From positions 1-5,340 of the forward strand of contig CANFNO010000247.1 of the NCBI GenBank assembly GCA_947447845.1: a DNA stretch of 5,340 nucleotides, given 5' to 3'. This stretch comes from Burkholderiales bacterium (GTDB taxonomy: Bacteria > Pseudomonadota > Gammaproteobacteria > Burkholderiales > Burkholderiaceae). A program made the position numbers and the translations under genes. Shown one piece after another: positions 1-5,340 of this stretch; within the stretch, counting starts at the first letter, position 1; the number at the start of each line of letters is the position of its first letter. Under the pieces are notes generated by a model. That model saw only the letters and a program-made list of their open reading frames with translations, did no database searches and was not told the DNA's origin.

Positions 1-575
1 GCGACAAGCGGGTAGGTACCTTCCAGGTATCGTTGTACGCCATAGCCTTGTCCCACAGCAACTCTTTGGCCTACAAATGCAGCAGGCCACTTACCCATCG
101 AGTTCCAGTTGCGTGTGACGATGACCGTAGGAACTTTTACATAGGGCGGAGTGAAGGCCAGGAATTGTTCACGATCAGGCGTGCTTTTTATCGAAGTGAC
201 TAGATCAGCTTGTCCATCACGAGTCTGCTTCAATATTGAATCCAGATTTTGGGCTGGCAACACCTGAAAGCGCACCCCCAGGCGCCCTTCAATCAGCTTC
301 AAAAAGTCCGAAGACATGCCCAACCAGACACCTGATTGAGAGAAGCTAAATGGGGGGTAGTTGACTTCCGGAGCGACGCGCACGCTGCTTGCGTTGCTGT
401 CCAGCCAAGCACGTTCCTGAGAGGTGAGGAAACTGCGCTCGCCTTCAGCCGCCTGAGCGCTCGAAGTGGTACCGGATAAGCTTATGGCCGTCACCCACAA
501 GAGGAAGAACGCAACCCTGCTTAGACTTCTCAATTGAAATCGAAATGCCGCCTGTAAATTCCCCTGTTTTTGCAT
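1..575 (-). CDS. Exported BvgS-like type 3 solute-binding (Venus flytrap) sensor domain protein, N-terminal part
   Basis: 191 complete codons are visible and the frame stays open past the left edge, so the C-terminus is missing. Residues 1-20 form a basic N-region, 21-33 a hydrophobic core (VAFFLLWVTAISL), and a signal-peptidase I site is likely after A42 (SSAQA|AE). The mature start FLTSQERAWLDSN, then VRVAPEVNYPPF (65-76), is the hallmark entry of periplasmic SBP_bac_3 domains in BvgS/EvgS-like sensors. DLVTSIKSTPDREQFLAFT followed by PPYV is the matching central segment. In that family the domain senses small ligands in the periplasm and is fused to PAS, histidine kinase or GGDEF modules; which one follows here cannot be seen. 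The start is uncertain. In-frame tandem ATGs at 608 and 605 would add 10-11 residues, but no start has a good ribosome binding site. It lies just downstream of the chemoreceptor remnant and is probably co-transcribed. A free-standing transport binding protein is less likely but possible. Confidence 0.8.
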   Translation of the reverse strand, partial: MQKQGNLQAAFRFQLRSLSRVAFFLLWVTAISLSGTTSSAQAAEGERSFLTSQERAWLDSNASSVRVAPEVNYPPFSFSQSGVWLGMSSDFLKLIEGRLGVRFQVLPAQNLDSILKQTRDGQADLVTSIKSTPDREQFLAFTPPYVKVPTVIVTRNWNSMGKWPAAFVGQRVAVGQGYGVQRYLEGTYPLV

Positions 576-628
576 GCGCAATACGTGATTGGTTAGCACC
601 GTCATCATTCAAATTCTGTATTTCGACC

Positions 629-880
629 TCATGGCTGATGATTTTTCCAATCAGATGCGTCCGCTACCTCCTGTTTGTATCCACGTCTCAGCCCAACAGC
701 ATCCGTTTGCGACACAGTTAATTCGCCTGACTTGAGTCGGAAGAGGCGCATTGAATTGCTGACCTCAGTGAATGCCTGGTTGCAATACGTTATGCGACCC
801 TTTGTGTCGGTAACCGATACCAAGGTCTGCTCGGTGCCAATTTTGAAACCTTGCTGGGTCACAGGTAGGTTGGTGCGCAT
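629..880 (-). pseudogene. Remnant of Aer-type PAS chemoreceptor with large internal deletion
   Basis: An 83-codon frame starts at ATG 880, chosen because GGAGGA lies six bases upstream; an earlier in-frame ATG at 928 lacks this support. Residues 1-41 (MRTNLPVTQQ ... TLVSVTDTKGRITYCNQAF-EVS) match the start of Aer-type redox/energy taxis receptors: the conserved PVTQQ, the TLxSxTD strand and the ITxxNxxFxxVS segment of the PAS domain. An intact receptor continues with G-F/Y and the rest of PAS, then membrane, HAMP and methyl-accepting regions, roughly 500 residues in all. Here the sequence changes abruptly after S41 to NSMRLFRLKSGEL, which resembles the V-x-V-F-R-L end of a receptor signalling domain, followed by a 35-residue polar tail containing SDWKN. 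That tail is reminiscent of the receptor C-terminal tether. The simplest reading is an in-frame internal deletion. The product would lack a complete PAS fold and could not signal. The N-terminal homology is firm; the origin of the tail is inference. Confidence 0.72.
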
Positions 881-886
881 TTGTAT

Positions 887-892
887 TCCTCC
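887..892 (-). promoter_or_regulatory. Ribosome binding site of the chemoreceptor remnant
   Basis: On the minus strand GGAGGA is followed by six bases (ATACAA) and then ATG at 880. It is a strong Shine-Dalgarno match and fixes the start of the remnant at the PAS N-terminus. That a good initiation site survives suggests the short product may still be translated. Confidence 0.75.
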
Positions 893-977
893 GTGTAGCT
901 GCTTTTTTCTGCTTCGAGAGGACGGCACTGATTGACACCTAGCTCCAAGAGCCGCACATTAGCAAATACAACAATAA

Positions 978-1012
978 CTACAATTGCGATTTTAACAAAC
1001 AAAGCTACAATT
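978..1012. repeat. Pair of 8-bp direct repeats CTACAATT in the divergent control region
   Basis: Exact copies of CTACAATT lie at 978-985 and 1005-1012, 27 bp start to start, in the most AT-rich stretch of the window. Each contains a TACAAT hexamer. BldC-type regulators are known to bind tandem direct repeats, and the adjacent gene encodes a BldC-like DNA-binding domain, so these may be its operator. Two short repeats in AT-rich DNA can also arise by chance. Confidence 0.4.
984..1011 (+). promoter_or_regulatory. Candidate sigma70 promoter for the response-regulator operon
   Basis: TTGCGA (984-989, 4 of 6 to the -35 consensus) and TACAAT (1006-1011, 5 of 6 to the -10 consensus) are separated by 16 bp. 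Transcription would begin near 1018, giving a leader of about 29 bases before ATG 1047. The -10 hexamer lies inside the second copy of the CTACAATT direct repeat, so a protein bound there would block this promoter. Prediction from consensus only. Confidence 0.45.
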
Positions 1013-1018
1013 TCACAA
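989..1018 (-). promoter_or_regulatory. Candidate leftward sigma70 promoter for the chemoreceptor remnant and sensor gene
   Basis: Read on the minus strand, TTGTGA (1018-1013, 4 of 6 to consensus) and TAAAAT (994-989, 5 of 6) are 18 bp apart. A start near 982 would leave a leader of about 100 bases before ATG 880. It overlaps the rightward promoter almost completely, so the two transcription units would probably compete or be co-regulated. Prediction from consensus only. Confidence 0.35.
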
Positions 1019-1035
1019 CCAATGGATTGCGCCGC

Positions 1036-1040
1036 AAGGG
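1036..1040 (+). promoter_or_regulatory. Ribosome binding site of the response regulator
   Basis: AAGGG lies six bases before ATG 1047. It is a moderate Shine-Dalgarno match at normal spacing and supports this start. Confidence 0.6.
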
Positions 1041-1046
1041 TAAACG

Positions 1047-1619
1047 ATGACAGAAATTCCTGATAAACCCTATTTCACTGCGAGCGAAGTTGCTCGCCTG
1101 ATGCTCGTGAGTGCCAACAGCGTTCGTGTTTGGACCAATAAAGGGTTGCTGAAAACGGAGATGACGCTCGGCGGGCACCGTCGCTTTCCTCGGCGAGAAA
1201 TAGAACGTTTGGTTCTTGAGCGCAAATGGAATTCGATTCAAGCAAAGCCGGATGCCTTGCGAATTTTGATCATCGACGACGATGAGGTTTTCAGTGAAGT
1301 CCTGGCGCAAGGTCTTGCAATGGCGCTACCTAAGGCTGCGGTTTCGCTCGCCCGGGACGGCTTTACCGGAGGGATGCTTGCGCGGGGAACAACGCCAGAC
1401 ATCATCTTGCTTGATTTGCGAATGCCGGGTCTTGATGGTTTCCAGATTTGCAAAATGCTGAAGTCCGACGTGGTAACGCGGGACATTCGAGTCATCGCAA
1501 TTTCTGGAAATTCGAGTGAAACGGACCGACAAAACATACTCGAAGCAGGAGCAGAAGAGTTGCTCGCCAAGCCAGTAAATGTTGCGGAACTGCTGAAGGC
1601 TATCAATGTGCCGCAATAG
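1047..1619 (+). CDS. Response regulator: N-terminal BldC/MerR-like winged helix, C-terminal receiver
   Basis: Residues 10-56 form a MerR/excisionase-type winged helix-turn-helix: TASEVARLMLVSANSVRVW is the HTH, and the wing carries TLGGHRRFPRREIERL, the signature seen in BldC-like small regulators. After a short linker, residues 72-190 are a CheY-type receiver. It has acidic pocket residues D77-D79, phospho-acceptor D123 in LLDLRMPG, switch S153 in AISG, and K175 in the AKP motif, so it should be phosphorylatable. Most response regulators place the receiver first; this order is uncommon. Probable role: a cytoplasmic transcription factor whose DNA binding or oligomerisation is controlled by phosphorylation. 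No histidine kinase is encoded in the visible sequence. The next gene starts 47 bases downstream on the same strand with no visible terminator, so it likely heads a c-di-GMP operon and may control its own divergent promoter region. The architecture is certain; targets and kinase are inferred. Confidence 0.92.
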   Translation: MTEIPDKPYFTASEVARLMLVSANSVRVWTNKGLLKTEMTLGGHRRFPRREIERLVLERKWNSIQAKPDALRILIIDDDEVFSEVLAQGLAMALPKAAVSLARDGFTGGMLARGTTPDIILLDLRMPGLDGFQICKMLKSDVVTRDIRVIAISGNSSETDRQNILEAGAEELLAKPVNVAELLKAINVPQ

Positions 1620-1666
1620 TTTGCGCGTGTAGCTTCTAAACATTAAATGCCAAAAGAGCGACGCTT

Positions 1667-3730
1667 ATGAAAGCAAAGAATTGGGCAGAAACCCTGTTGC
1701 GCGCGCATCCGGATGGCATTGCACTGATGGACGATGACTACGTCTTGCAATTTGCCAACAGGCACTATCTCAGAATGTGGGGCTTCACGGAGCAGAGCGC
1801 CTACGGCATGACCAGTAGCGAACGCTTTGAACACCAGGTCGGAATGCTTGCCAATGCGGAAGAGGATGCTTTTGCATTGCGACTGTTGAAACAAGGGGTG
1901 AATTCGCAGACACCGCGCCATTTCAAGCTCAAAGACGGTCGCTGGCTGGAGCGCATAACCTATAGCCATGCAGTTTCGGGTGGACGCGACGGCATTGTTT
2001 CGCACTGGAGAGACGTGACCGACAAACACTTGGAGTTCATCGCCTCCCAGCATGAGCGGGATTTGATGCACTCCATGATGGACAGCGTGCCCGATCAAAT
2101 ATTCTTCAAAGACATCAACAGCCGTTTCATTCGCATTAACACCAGTCTGGCCAAGCGGTATGGATTGGAAAGCCCTGCACAAGCGATAGGCAAGTCCGAT
2201 GCTGACTTCTACTCTGCAGATCACGCGGCGCAAACGCGCCAAGAAGAGTTGGAAATAATTCGCACAGGTACTCCCGTCTTTAACCAATTGCACAACGAAG
2301 TGTGGGGCGACGGCGCAGAGGCCTGGAACGTCTCCATGAAGATGCCGCTGCGTGATGCCAACGGCGTAATCATTGGTACCTACGGCATTGCCCACGACAT
2401 CACCGAACATAAAAAGTCGGAGGCCATCATTTGGCGCCAAGCCAACTTTGACTCCCTCACGGGGCTGCCCAACCGTCGCATGCTGCGAGACCGCTGGGAG
2501 CAGGCTGTTAACAACCACCGGAGAAGCCACCACGGGCTTGCACTGCTGATCCTCGACCTTGACCACTTCAAAGATGTAAACGACACCCTTGGCCACGCCG
2601 TTGGCGACGAATTGATTGTTCAGGCATCACGGCGTATGGAAGGTTGCCTGCGCTCTACCGACACACTGGCGCGCATGGGCGGTGACGAATTTGCCATCAT
2701 TCTCACCGACCTGTTGCCGGGCTCGGACGTGGGCGACATAGTCAGCAAGATCGTGGGGTGCCTCGGCTCCGCCTTTGAATTGCTTGGCCAAATGGTCTTT
2801 GTCACGGTGAGCGTCGGGGTGACCTTGTTTCCTGAAAATGGCGAGTCCTTTGATGATCTGCTTAAGCTGGCAGACCAGGCCATGTATGAAGCCAAGGCTA
2901 ACGGCCGAAACGGGTTTTACTTTTTCACCAGTTCGCTCCAGGAGCGCTCCCGTAACCGTCTGCTCATGGCAAACGACTTGCATGTGGCATTGCGAGAAAG
3001 CCAGTTTCATTTGGTGTACCAACCCATTGTGGATCTGCGTACTGGCGCGCTGCACAAGGCAGAAGCACTCATCCGCTGGAAGCATCCGACGCGCGGATTG
3101 ATATCTCCGGCTGACTTCATACCGCTGGCCGAGGCTATCGGGCTGATCGAGGATATCGGGGATTGGGTGTTCCAAACCGCTGCGCGCACTGTGCGCGATT
3201 GGCGCGATCAAATTGACCCCGCGTTTCAAATATCCGTGAACAAGTCGCCATTGCAGTTCCAGAGCAAACTGCGCCAAGCTAGTGATTGGGAGAACTATCT
3301 TCGTTCCATGGAACTGGCAACGAACGCAATCGCCGTGGAAATTACGGAGGGCCTATTGCTGGACGCCTCCGAATGGGTGCAACAGCAATTGCTAGCCACC
3401 AGTCAAAGTGGCATGAATCTGTCACTGGACGACTTTGGGACAGGGTACTCATCGCTGTCTTACTTGCATCGCTACGATATCGATTTTTTGAAAATTGACC
3501 AGTCTTTCGTGCGAGACCTGCACTACGGCTCCAAGAATCACACTTTATGCAAAGCCATCATCCAAATGGCCCACGAACTGGGTATGAAGGTAATCGCTGA
3601 AGGTATAGAAAGCACCCTCCAACGCGACTTACTAATTGACGCAGACTGCGATTTTGGTCAAGGCTACCTGTTTGCAAAACCGCTGATGCGTGATGATTTT
3701 CTGAAATTTGCAAAGGGGGAACTGAAGTGA
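1667..3730 (+). CDS. PAS-PAS-GGDEF-EAL c-di-GMP synthase/phosphodiesterase
   Basis: 687 residues with no signal peptide or membrane segment, so cytosolic. Two PAS domains lie at about 10-120 and 130-250; the second has the VPDQIFFKD ... FIRIN form of PAS_4. The GGDEF domain (about 255-420) has DSLTGLPNR, metal and substrate residues D297, N305 and D314, an intact GGDEF at 338-342, and an RxxD inhibitory site (R329-D332) exactly five residues before it, predicting product inhibition of cyclase activity. The EAL domain (about 430-685) has E466-A467-L468, N525, E558, D588-D589 in DDFGTGYSS, K609, E645 and Q665, with the same spacing as active phosphodiesterases from K609 onward. Both activities are therefore possible: GTP to c-di-GMP, and c-di-GMP to pGpG. 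The PAS domains or GTP binding at GGDEF probably set the balance. The ATG at 1667 is preceded by a weak AAAAGAG at 1652-1658. It follows the response regulator and precedes the HD-GYP gene by 69 bases. Which activity dominates in vivo cannot be read from sequence. Confidence 0.95.
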   Translation: MKAKNWAETLLRAHPDGIALMDDDYVLQFANRHYLRMWGFTEQSAYGMTSSERFEHQVGMLANAEEDAFALRLLKQGVNSQTPRHFKLKDGRWLERITYSHAVSGGRDGIVSHWRDVTDKHLEFIASQHERDLMHSMMDSVPDQIFFKDINSRFIRINTSLAKRYGLESPAQAIGKSDADFYSADHAAQTRQEELEIIRTGTPVFNQLHNEVWGDGAEAWNVSMKMPLRDANGVIIGTYGIAHDITEHKKSEAIIWRQANFDSLTGLPNRRMLRDRWEQAVNNHRRSHHGLALLILDLDHFKDVNDTLGHAVGDELIVQASRRMEGCLRSTDTLARMGGDEFAIILTDLLPGSDVGDIVSKIVGCLGSAFELLGQMVFVTVSVGVTLFPENGESFDDLLKLADQAMYEAKANGRNGFYFFTSSLQERSRNRLLMANDLHVALRESQFHLVYQPIVDLRTGALHKAEALIRWKHPTRGLISPADFIPLAEAIGLIEDIGDWVFQTAARTVRDWRDQIDPAFQISVNKSPLQFQSKLRQASDWENYLRSMELATNAIAVEITEGLLLDASEWVQQQLLATSQSGMNLSLDDFGTGYSSLSYLHRYDIDFLKIDQSFVRDLHYGSKNHTLCKAIIQMAHELGMKVIAEGIESTLQRDLLIDADCDFGQGYLFAKPLMRDDFLKFAKGELK

Positions 3731-3788
3731 TTTATCGAAAGACTAACCGCCAGTGGACTCGGTCAAAGGTAAGCATGTTCCTTGCTTC

Positions 3789-3793
3789 TGGAG
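3789..3793 (+). promoter_or_regulatory. Ribosome binding site of the HD-GYP gene
   Basis: TGGAG lies six bases before ATG 3800 and favours this start over the in-frame ATG at 3809. Confidence 0.6.
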
Positions 3794-3799
3794 TACTAA

Positions 3800-4933
3800 A
3801 TGGCTGACATGGCGCGTTACCATTCCTTGGATTCCAGAGCTTCGTCTTCGTCCCAAAACCTGACTGAGCACCTGCGACTTGTGCATCAGGTCATATCATC
3901 GCGTTACCCGGATATCGACCGGGTTGCGTTGGCTACCTACGATGCGACAACGGACGGTTTGTCGACTTTCGTCAGCAGTAACAATGACGGTATTCGACTC
4001 GATCACTATTGCGCCAAGCTTTCGGACGTCCCATCACTTCAAGAGCTTGCGCGAACACGTCAAAGTCGAACGGTGGATGACCTGGACTCGTCCTTCAAGT
4101 CAACTAGCGAACATACCTCATGGCTCAAGAAGCGTGAGTACAGGTCCAGTTTTACGGTTCCCGTTTTTCATGGGGACGCGCTATCCGGGTTTCTGTTCTT
4201 CGACTCCAAAAAATCCACCGCCTTTGATGTTGAAACCGCAGGGTTCCTGGAGGTATTTTCCAATCTCATATCGCAACTGTATTTGCTGCAATTGCAGGTT
4301 ATTCAAGGGATCGTCGGAGTTGTTCATGTGGCCAGTGATCTGGCACGGATACGTGACCTTGAAACGGGTCAACATCTGGAGAGGATGGCGGCCTATTCGC
4401 GACTCATGGCGCGTGAGCTTGCGCTTGCCAAAGATATCAGTGACGAGTTTATTGAATACCTTTTTCTGTTTGCTCCACTGCACGACATTGGCAAAGTTGG
4501 TATTCCAGATCATGTGCTGCTCAAGCCAGGAAAGCTCAATGCTGAAGAGTGGAATGTCATGCGCAATCACGTGGAAATTGGTGTCACGATCGTAGAACAG
4601 ATGGGCAAAGACCTGAAAATCAGCAATAGCCTTGCTTTCAATGTGATGCACAACATCGTCGAGGCCCACCATGAGCGCGGAGATGGAACGGGTTACCCTA
4701 AAGGCCTCACCATGGCAGACATCCCACTAGAAGCACGCATAGTTGCTGTAGCAGATGTCTACGATGCGCTGTCTAACAGACGTCCTTACAAAGAACCCTG
4801 GAGCGCCGAGGACATCCGCTGTGAACTTGAGTTGGAGGTTTCACGTGGCCGTCTGGATGCTGACTGCGTAAGGGTTCTACTGGCATGCGAAATTCAGCGG
4901 GCAGAGATCTCTTTGATGCATGCTGATCGGTAA
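3800..4933 (+). CDS. GAF-HD-GYP c-di-GMP/pGpG phosphodiesterase
   Basis: 377 residues, soluble. Residues about 20-165 look like a GAF sensory domain: VALATYDATTDGLSTFVSS, then a short YRSSFTVPVF strand and GFLFFDSK. The ligand cannot be predicted. Residues about 170-370 are an HD-GYP phosphodiesterase with every expected metal ligand: E188 and H192 (ETGQHLER), H228-D229 (LHDIGKVGIPD), H257, H290-H291 followed by ERGDGTGYP (GYP at 298-300), and D319 (VADVYDAL), with RRPYK at 327-331. The E188 position corresponds to the extra ligand of trinuclear-iron HD-GYP enzymes, which hydrolyse c-di-GMP, and pGpG, to GMP. It is the last gene of the apparent operon and could finish degradation of pGpG released by the upstream EAL domain. 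The GAF call is less certain than HD-GYP. Unlike RpfG, there is no receiver domain, so any phosphorelay input must act elsewhere in the operon. Confidence 0.93.
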   Translation: MADMARYHSLDSRASSSSQNLTEHLRLVHQVISSRYPDIDRVALATYDATTDGLSTFVSSNNDGIRLDHYCAKLSDVPSLQELARTRQSRTVDDLDSSFKSTSEHTSWLKKREYRSSFTVPVFHGDALSGFLFFDSKKSTAFDVETAGFLEVFSNLISQLYLLQLQVIQGIVGVVHVASDLARIRDLETGQHLERMAAYSRLMARELALAKDISDEFIEYLFLFAPLHDIGKVGIPDHVLLKPGKLNAEEWNVMRNHVEIGVTIVEQMGKDLKISNSLAFNVMHNIVEAHHERGDGTGYPKGLTMADIPLEARIVAVADVYDALSNRRPYKEPWSAEDIRCELELEVSRGRLDADCVRVLLACEIQRAEISLMHADR

Positions 4934-4942
4934 TATCCCGCA

Positions 4943-4984
4943 CTTAGAAAACCTAAGGCGATTCACGACACAACTGACTTAGGT
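4943..4984. repeat. Short inverted repeats after the operon, weak terminator candidate
   Basis: CTTAG (4943-4947), CTAAG (4953-4957) and CTTAG (4978-4982) can form two alternative hairpins: a 5-bp stem with a 5-base loop, or a 7-bp stem ACCTAAG/CTTAGGT (4951-4957 with 4978-4984) around a 20-base loop. No T-run follows, so this is not a canonical intrinsic terminator. Nothing else recognisable was found in the gap 4985-5130 between the convergent genes. Confidence 0.25.
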
Positions 4985-5130
4985 CTATCGCGCCTTGGTC
5001 CGGTCTGAAACTCTTTAATACCCTGAAATACCAATTCTCTACAGCGGCCGTTGGCCAATGCATAGTTTCGCCGCAGTACCAAACCCTAGATTGAAAAGTT
5101 GTTTCTTGCCGGCCGCCAACTGCCCTGCTT

Positions 5131-5340
5131 CTACTCCGCCTGGCTCGCCTGCTGACGCACGATGTCATGCGTCAATCGGACATGGACCTCGAGCGCGAGG
5201 GCGGCGCGGGCTTCCTGCCGGTCCATGGCGGCACGGTAAATGGCTTCGTGTTCCTGGTGCACATCGCGCCCGCTGGCGTGCGCCGCAGTCAGGCGCCAAT
5301 TGATGTTGCGATAGCGCTCGGCATGGCGGTACAGGATGGA
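5131..5340 (-). CDS. GntR-family transcriptional regulator, C-terminal end of FCD domain (partial)
   Basis: 69 codons plus the TAG stop (5133-5131) are visible; the N-terminus lies beyond the right edge. The residues ILYRHAERYRNINWRL, then DVHQEHEAIYRAAMDRQ and EARAALALEVHVRLTHDIV, match the last two helices of FCD-type (FadR/CsiR subfamily) effector domains. The H-x-x-I-x-x-A-x-x-x-x-D pattern, with H (in QEHEAI) as a typical metal/ligand histidine, is present, followed by the terminal helix A-x-x-A-x-x-x-H. Such proteins are cytosolic repressors or activators responding to carboxylic-acid metabolites. The ligand and target are unknown because the DNA-binding half and its neighbours are absent. 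It faces the HD-GYP gene convergently. Its G+C content is clearly higher than the signalling genes, suggesting it belongs to a different genomic segment and is functionally unrelated. Confidence 0.82.
   Translation of the reverse strand, partial: SILYRHAERYRNINWRLTAAHASGRDVHQEHEAIYRAAMDRQEARAALALEVHVRLTHDIVRQQASQAE

Noticed and set aside
932..960. TTGACA at 932-937 as a rightward -35 element
   Set aside because: A perfect -35 hexamer, but at 16-18 bp spacing only poor -10 matches such as CACATT exist, and it lies about 110 bases from the gene; the 984-1011 pair fits better.
1647..1670. Seven-codon ORF (MPKERRL) whose TGA overlaps the ATG of the GGDEF-EAL gene
   Set aside because: It has no ribosome binding site and is short enough to occur by chance; not reported as a gene.
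1643..2596. 317-codon open frame on the minus strand
   Set aside because: It lies antisense inside the GGDEF-EAL gene, whose protein has unmistakable conserved motifs; the minus-strand translation shows no recognisable domain.
3879..4595. 238-codon plus-strand frame overlapping the HD-GYP gene
   Set aside because: A shifted-frame shadow, rich in Cys/Trp/Arg with no domain; the HD-GYP frame carries all catalytic motifs.
5043..5120. GGCCGTTGGC / GCCGGCCGCCAAC inverted match flanking 5055-5110
   Set aside because: Only GTTGGC/GCCAAC pair perfectly, separated by about 60 bases, with no adjacent transposase or target duplication; probably chance in GC-rich DNA.
4953..5168. 71-codon minus-strand frame across the right intergenic gap
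   Set aside because: It overlaps the GntR C-terminus in another frame, its product resembles nothing known, and it lacks a ribosome binding site.

Overview
The window looks like a signalling locus from a Gram-negative betaproteobacterium, most likely Burkholderiales/Comamonadaceae (Rhodoferax- or Polaromonas-like). This rests on the style of the Aer-type chemoreceptor N-terminus, the BvgS-like periplasmic sensor domain and the PAS-GGDEF-EAL / HD-GYP repertoire. The assignment is inferred from protein style, not from a database match.

Left, minus strand (1-880): a divergent pair reading leftward. The promoter-proximal member (629-880) is an 83-codon remnant of an Aer-type PAS chemoreceptor. 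It keeps the first ~41 residues and then jumps in frame to what looks like the receptor's C-terminal tail, so the membrane, HAMP and signalling regions are gone. Behind it, an exported protein with a BvgS-like type 3 solute-binding domain runs off the left edge. It is probably the sensor half of a larger membrane protein.

Control region (881-1046): AT-rich, 18 G/C in the 60 bases 961-1020. It holds plausible divergent, overlapping sigma70 promoters and two exact 8-bp direct repeats 27 bp apart, one overlapping the rightward -10 element.

Centre, plus strand (1047-4933): three genes, probably one operon. (i) A 190-residue response regulator with an N-terminal BldC/MerR-like winged helix and a C-terminal receiver, the reverse of the usual order. 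(ii) A 687-residue PAS-PAS-GGDEF-EAL protein with all recognisable catalytic residues of both enzymes, plus the allosteric I-site. (iii) A 377-residue GAF-HD-GYP phosphodiesterase with all expected metal ligands. Together they could make c-di-GMP, linearise it to pGpG (EAL) and degrade it to GMP (HD-GYP), under a phosphorylatable DNA-binding regulator. No histidine kinase is visible; the cut-off sensor at the left edge is the obvious candidate partner.

Right edge (4934-5340): a ~200-base gap with short inverted repeats but no clear terminator, then the C-terminal 69 residues of a GntR-family (FCD domain) regulator on the minus strand. This end is markedly richer in G+C (41 of 60 bases at 5161-5220), so the signalling cassette may meet a different genomic segment near 5100.
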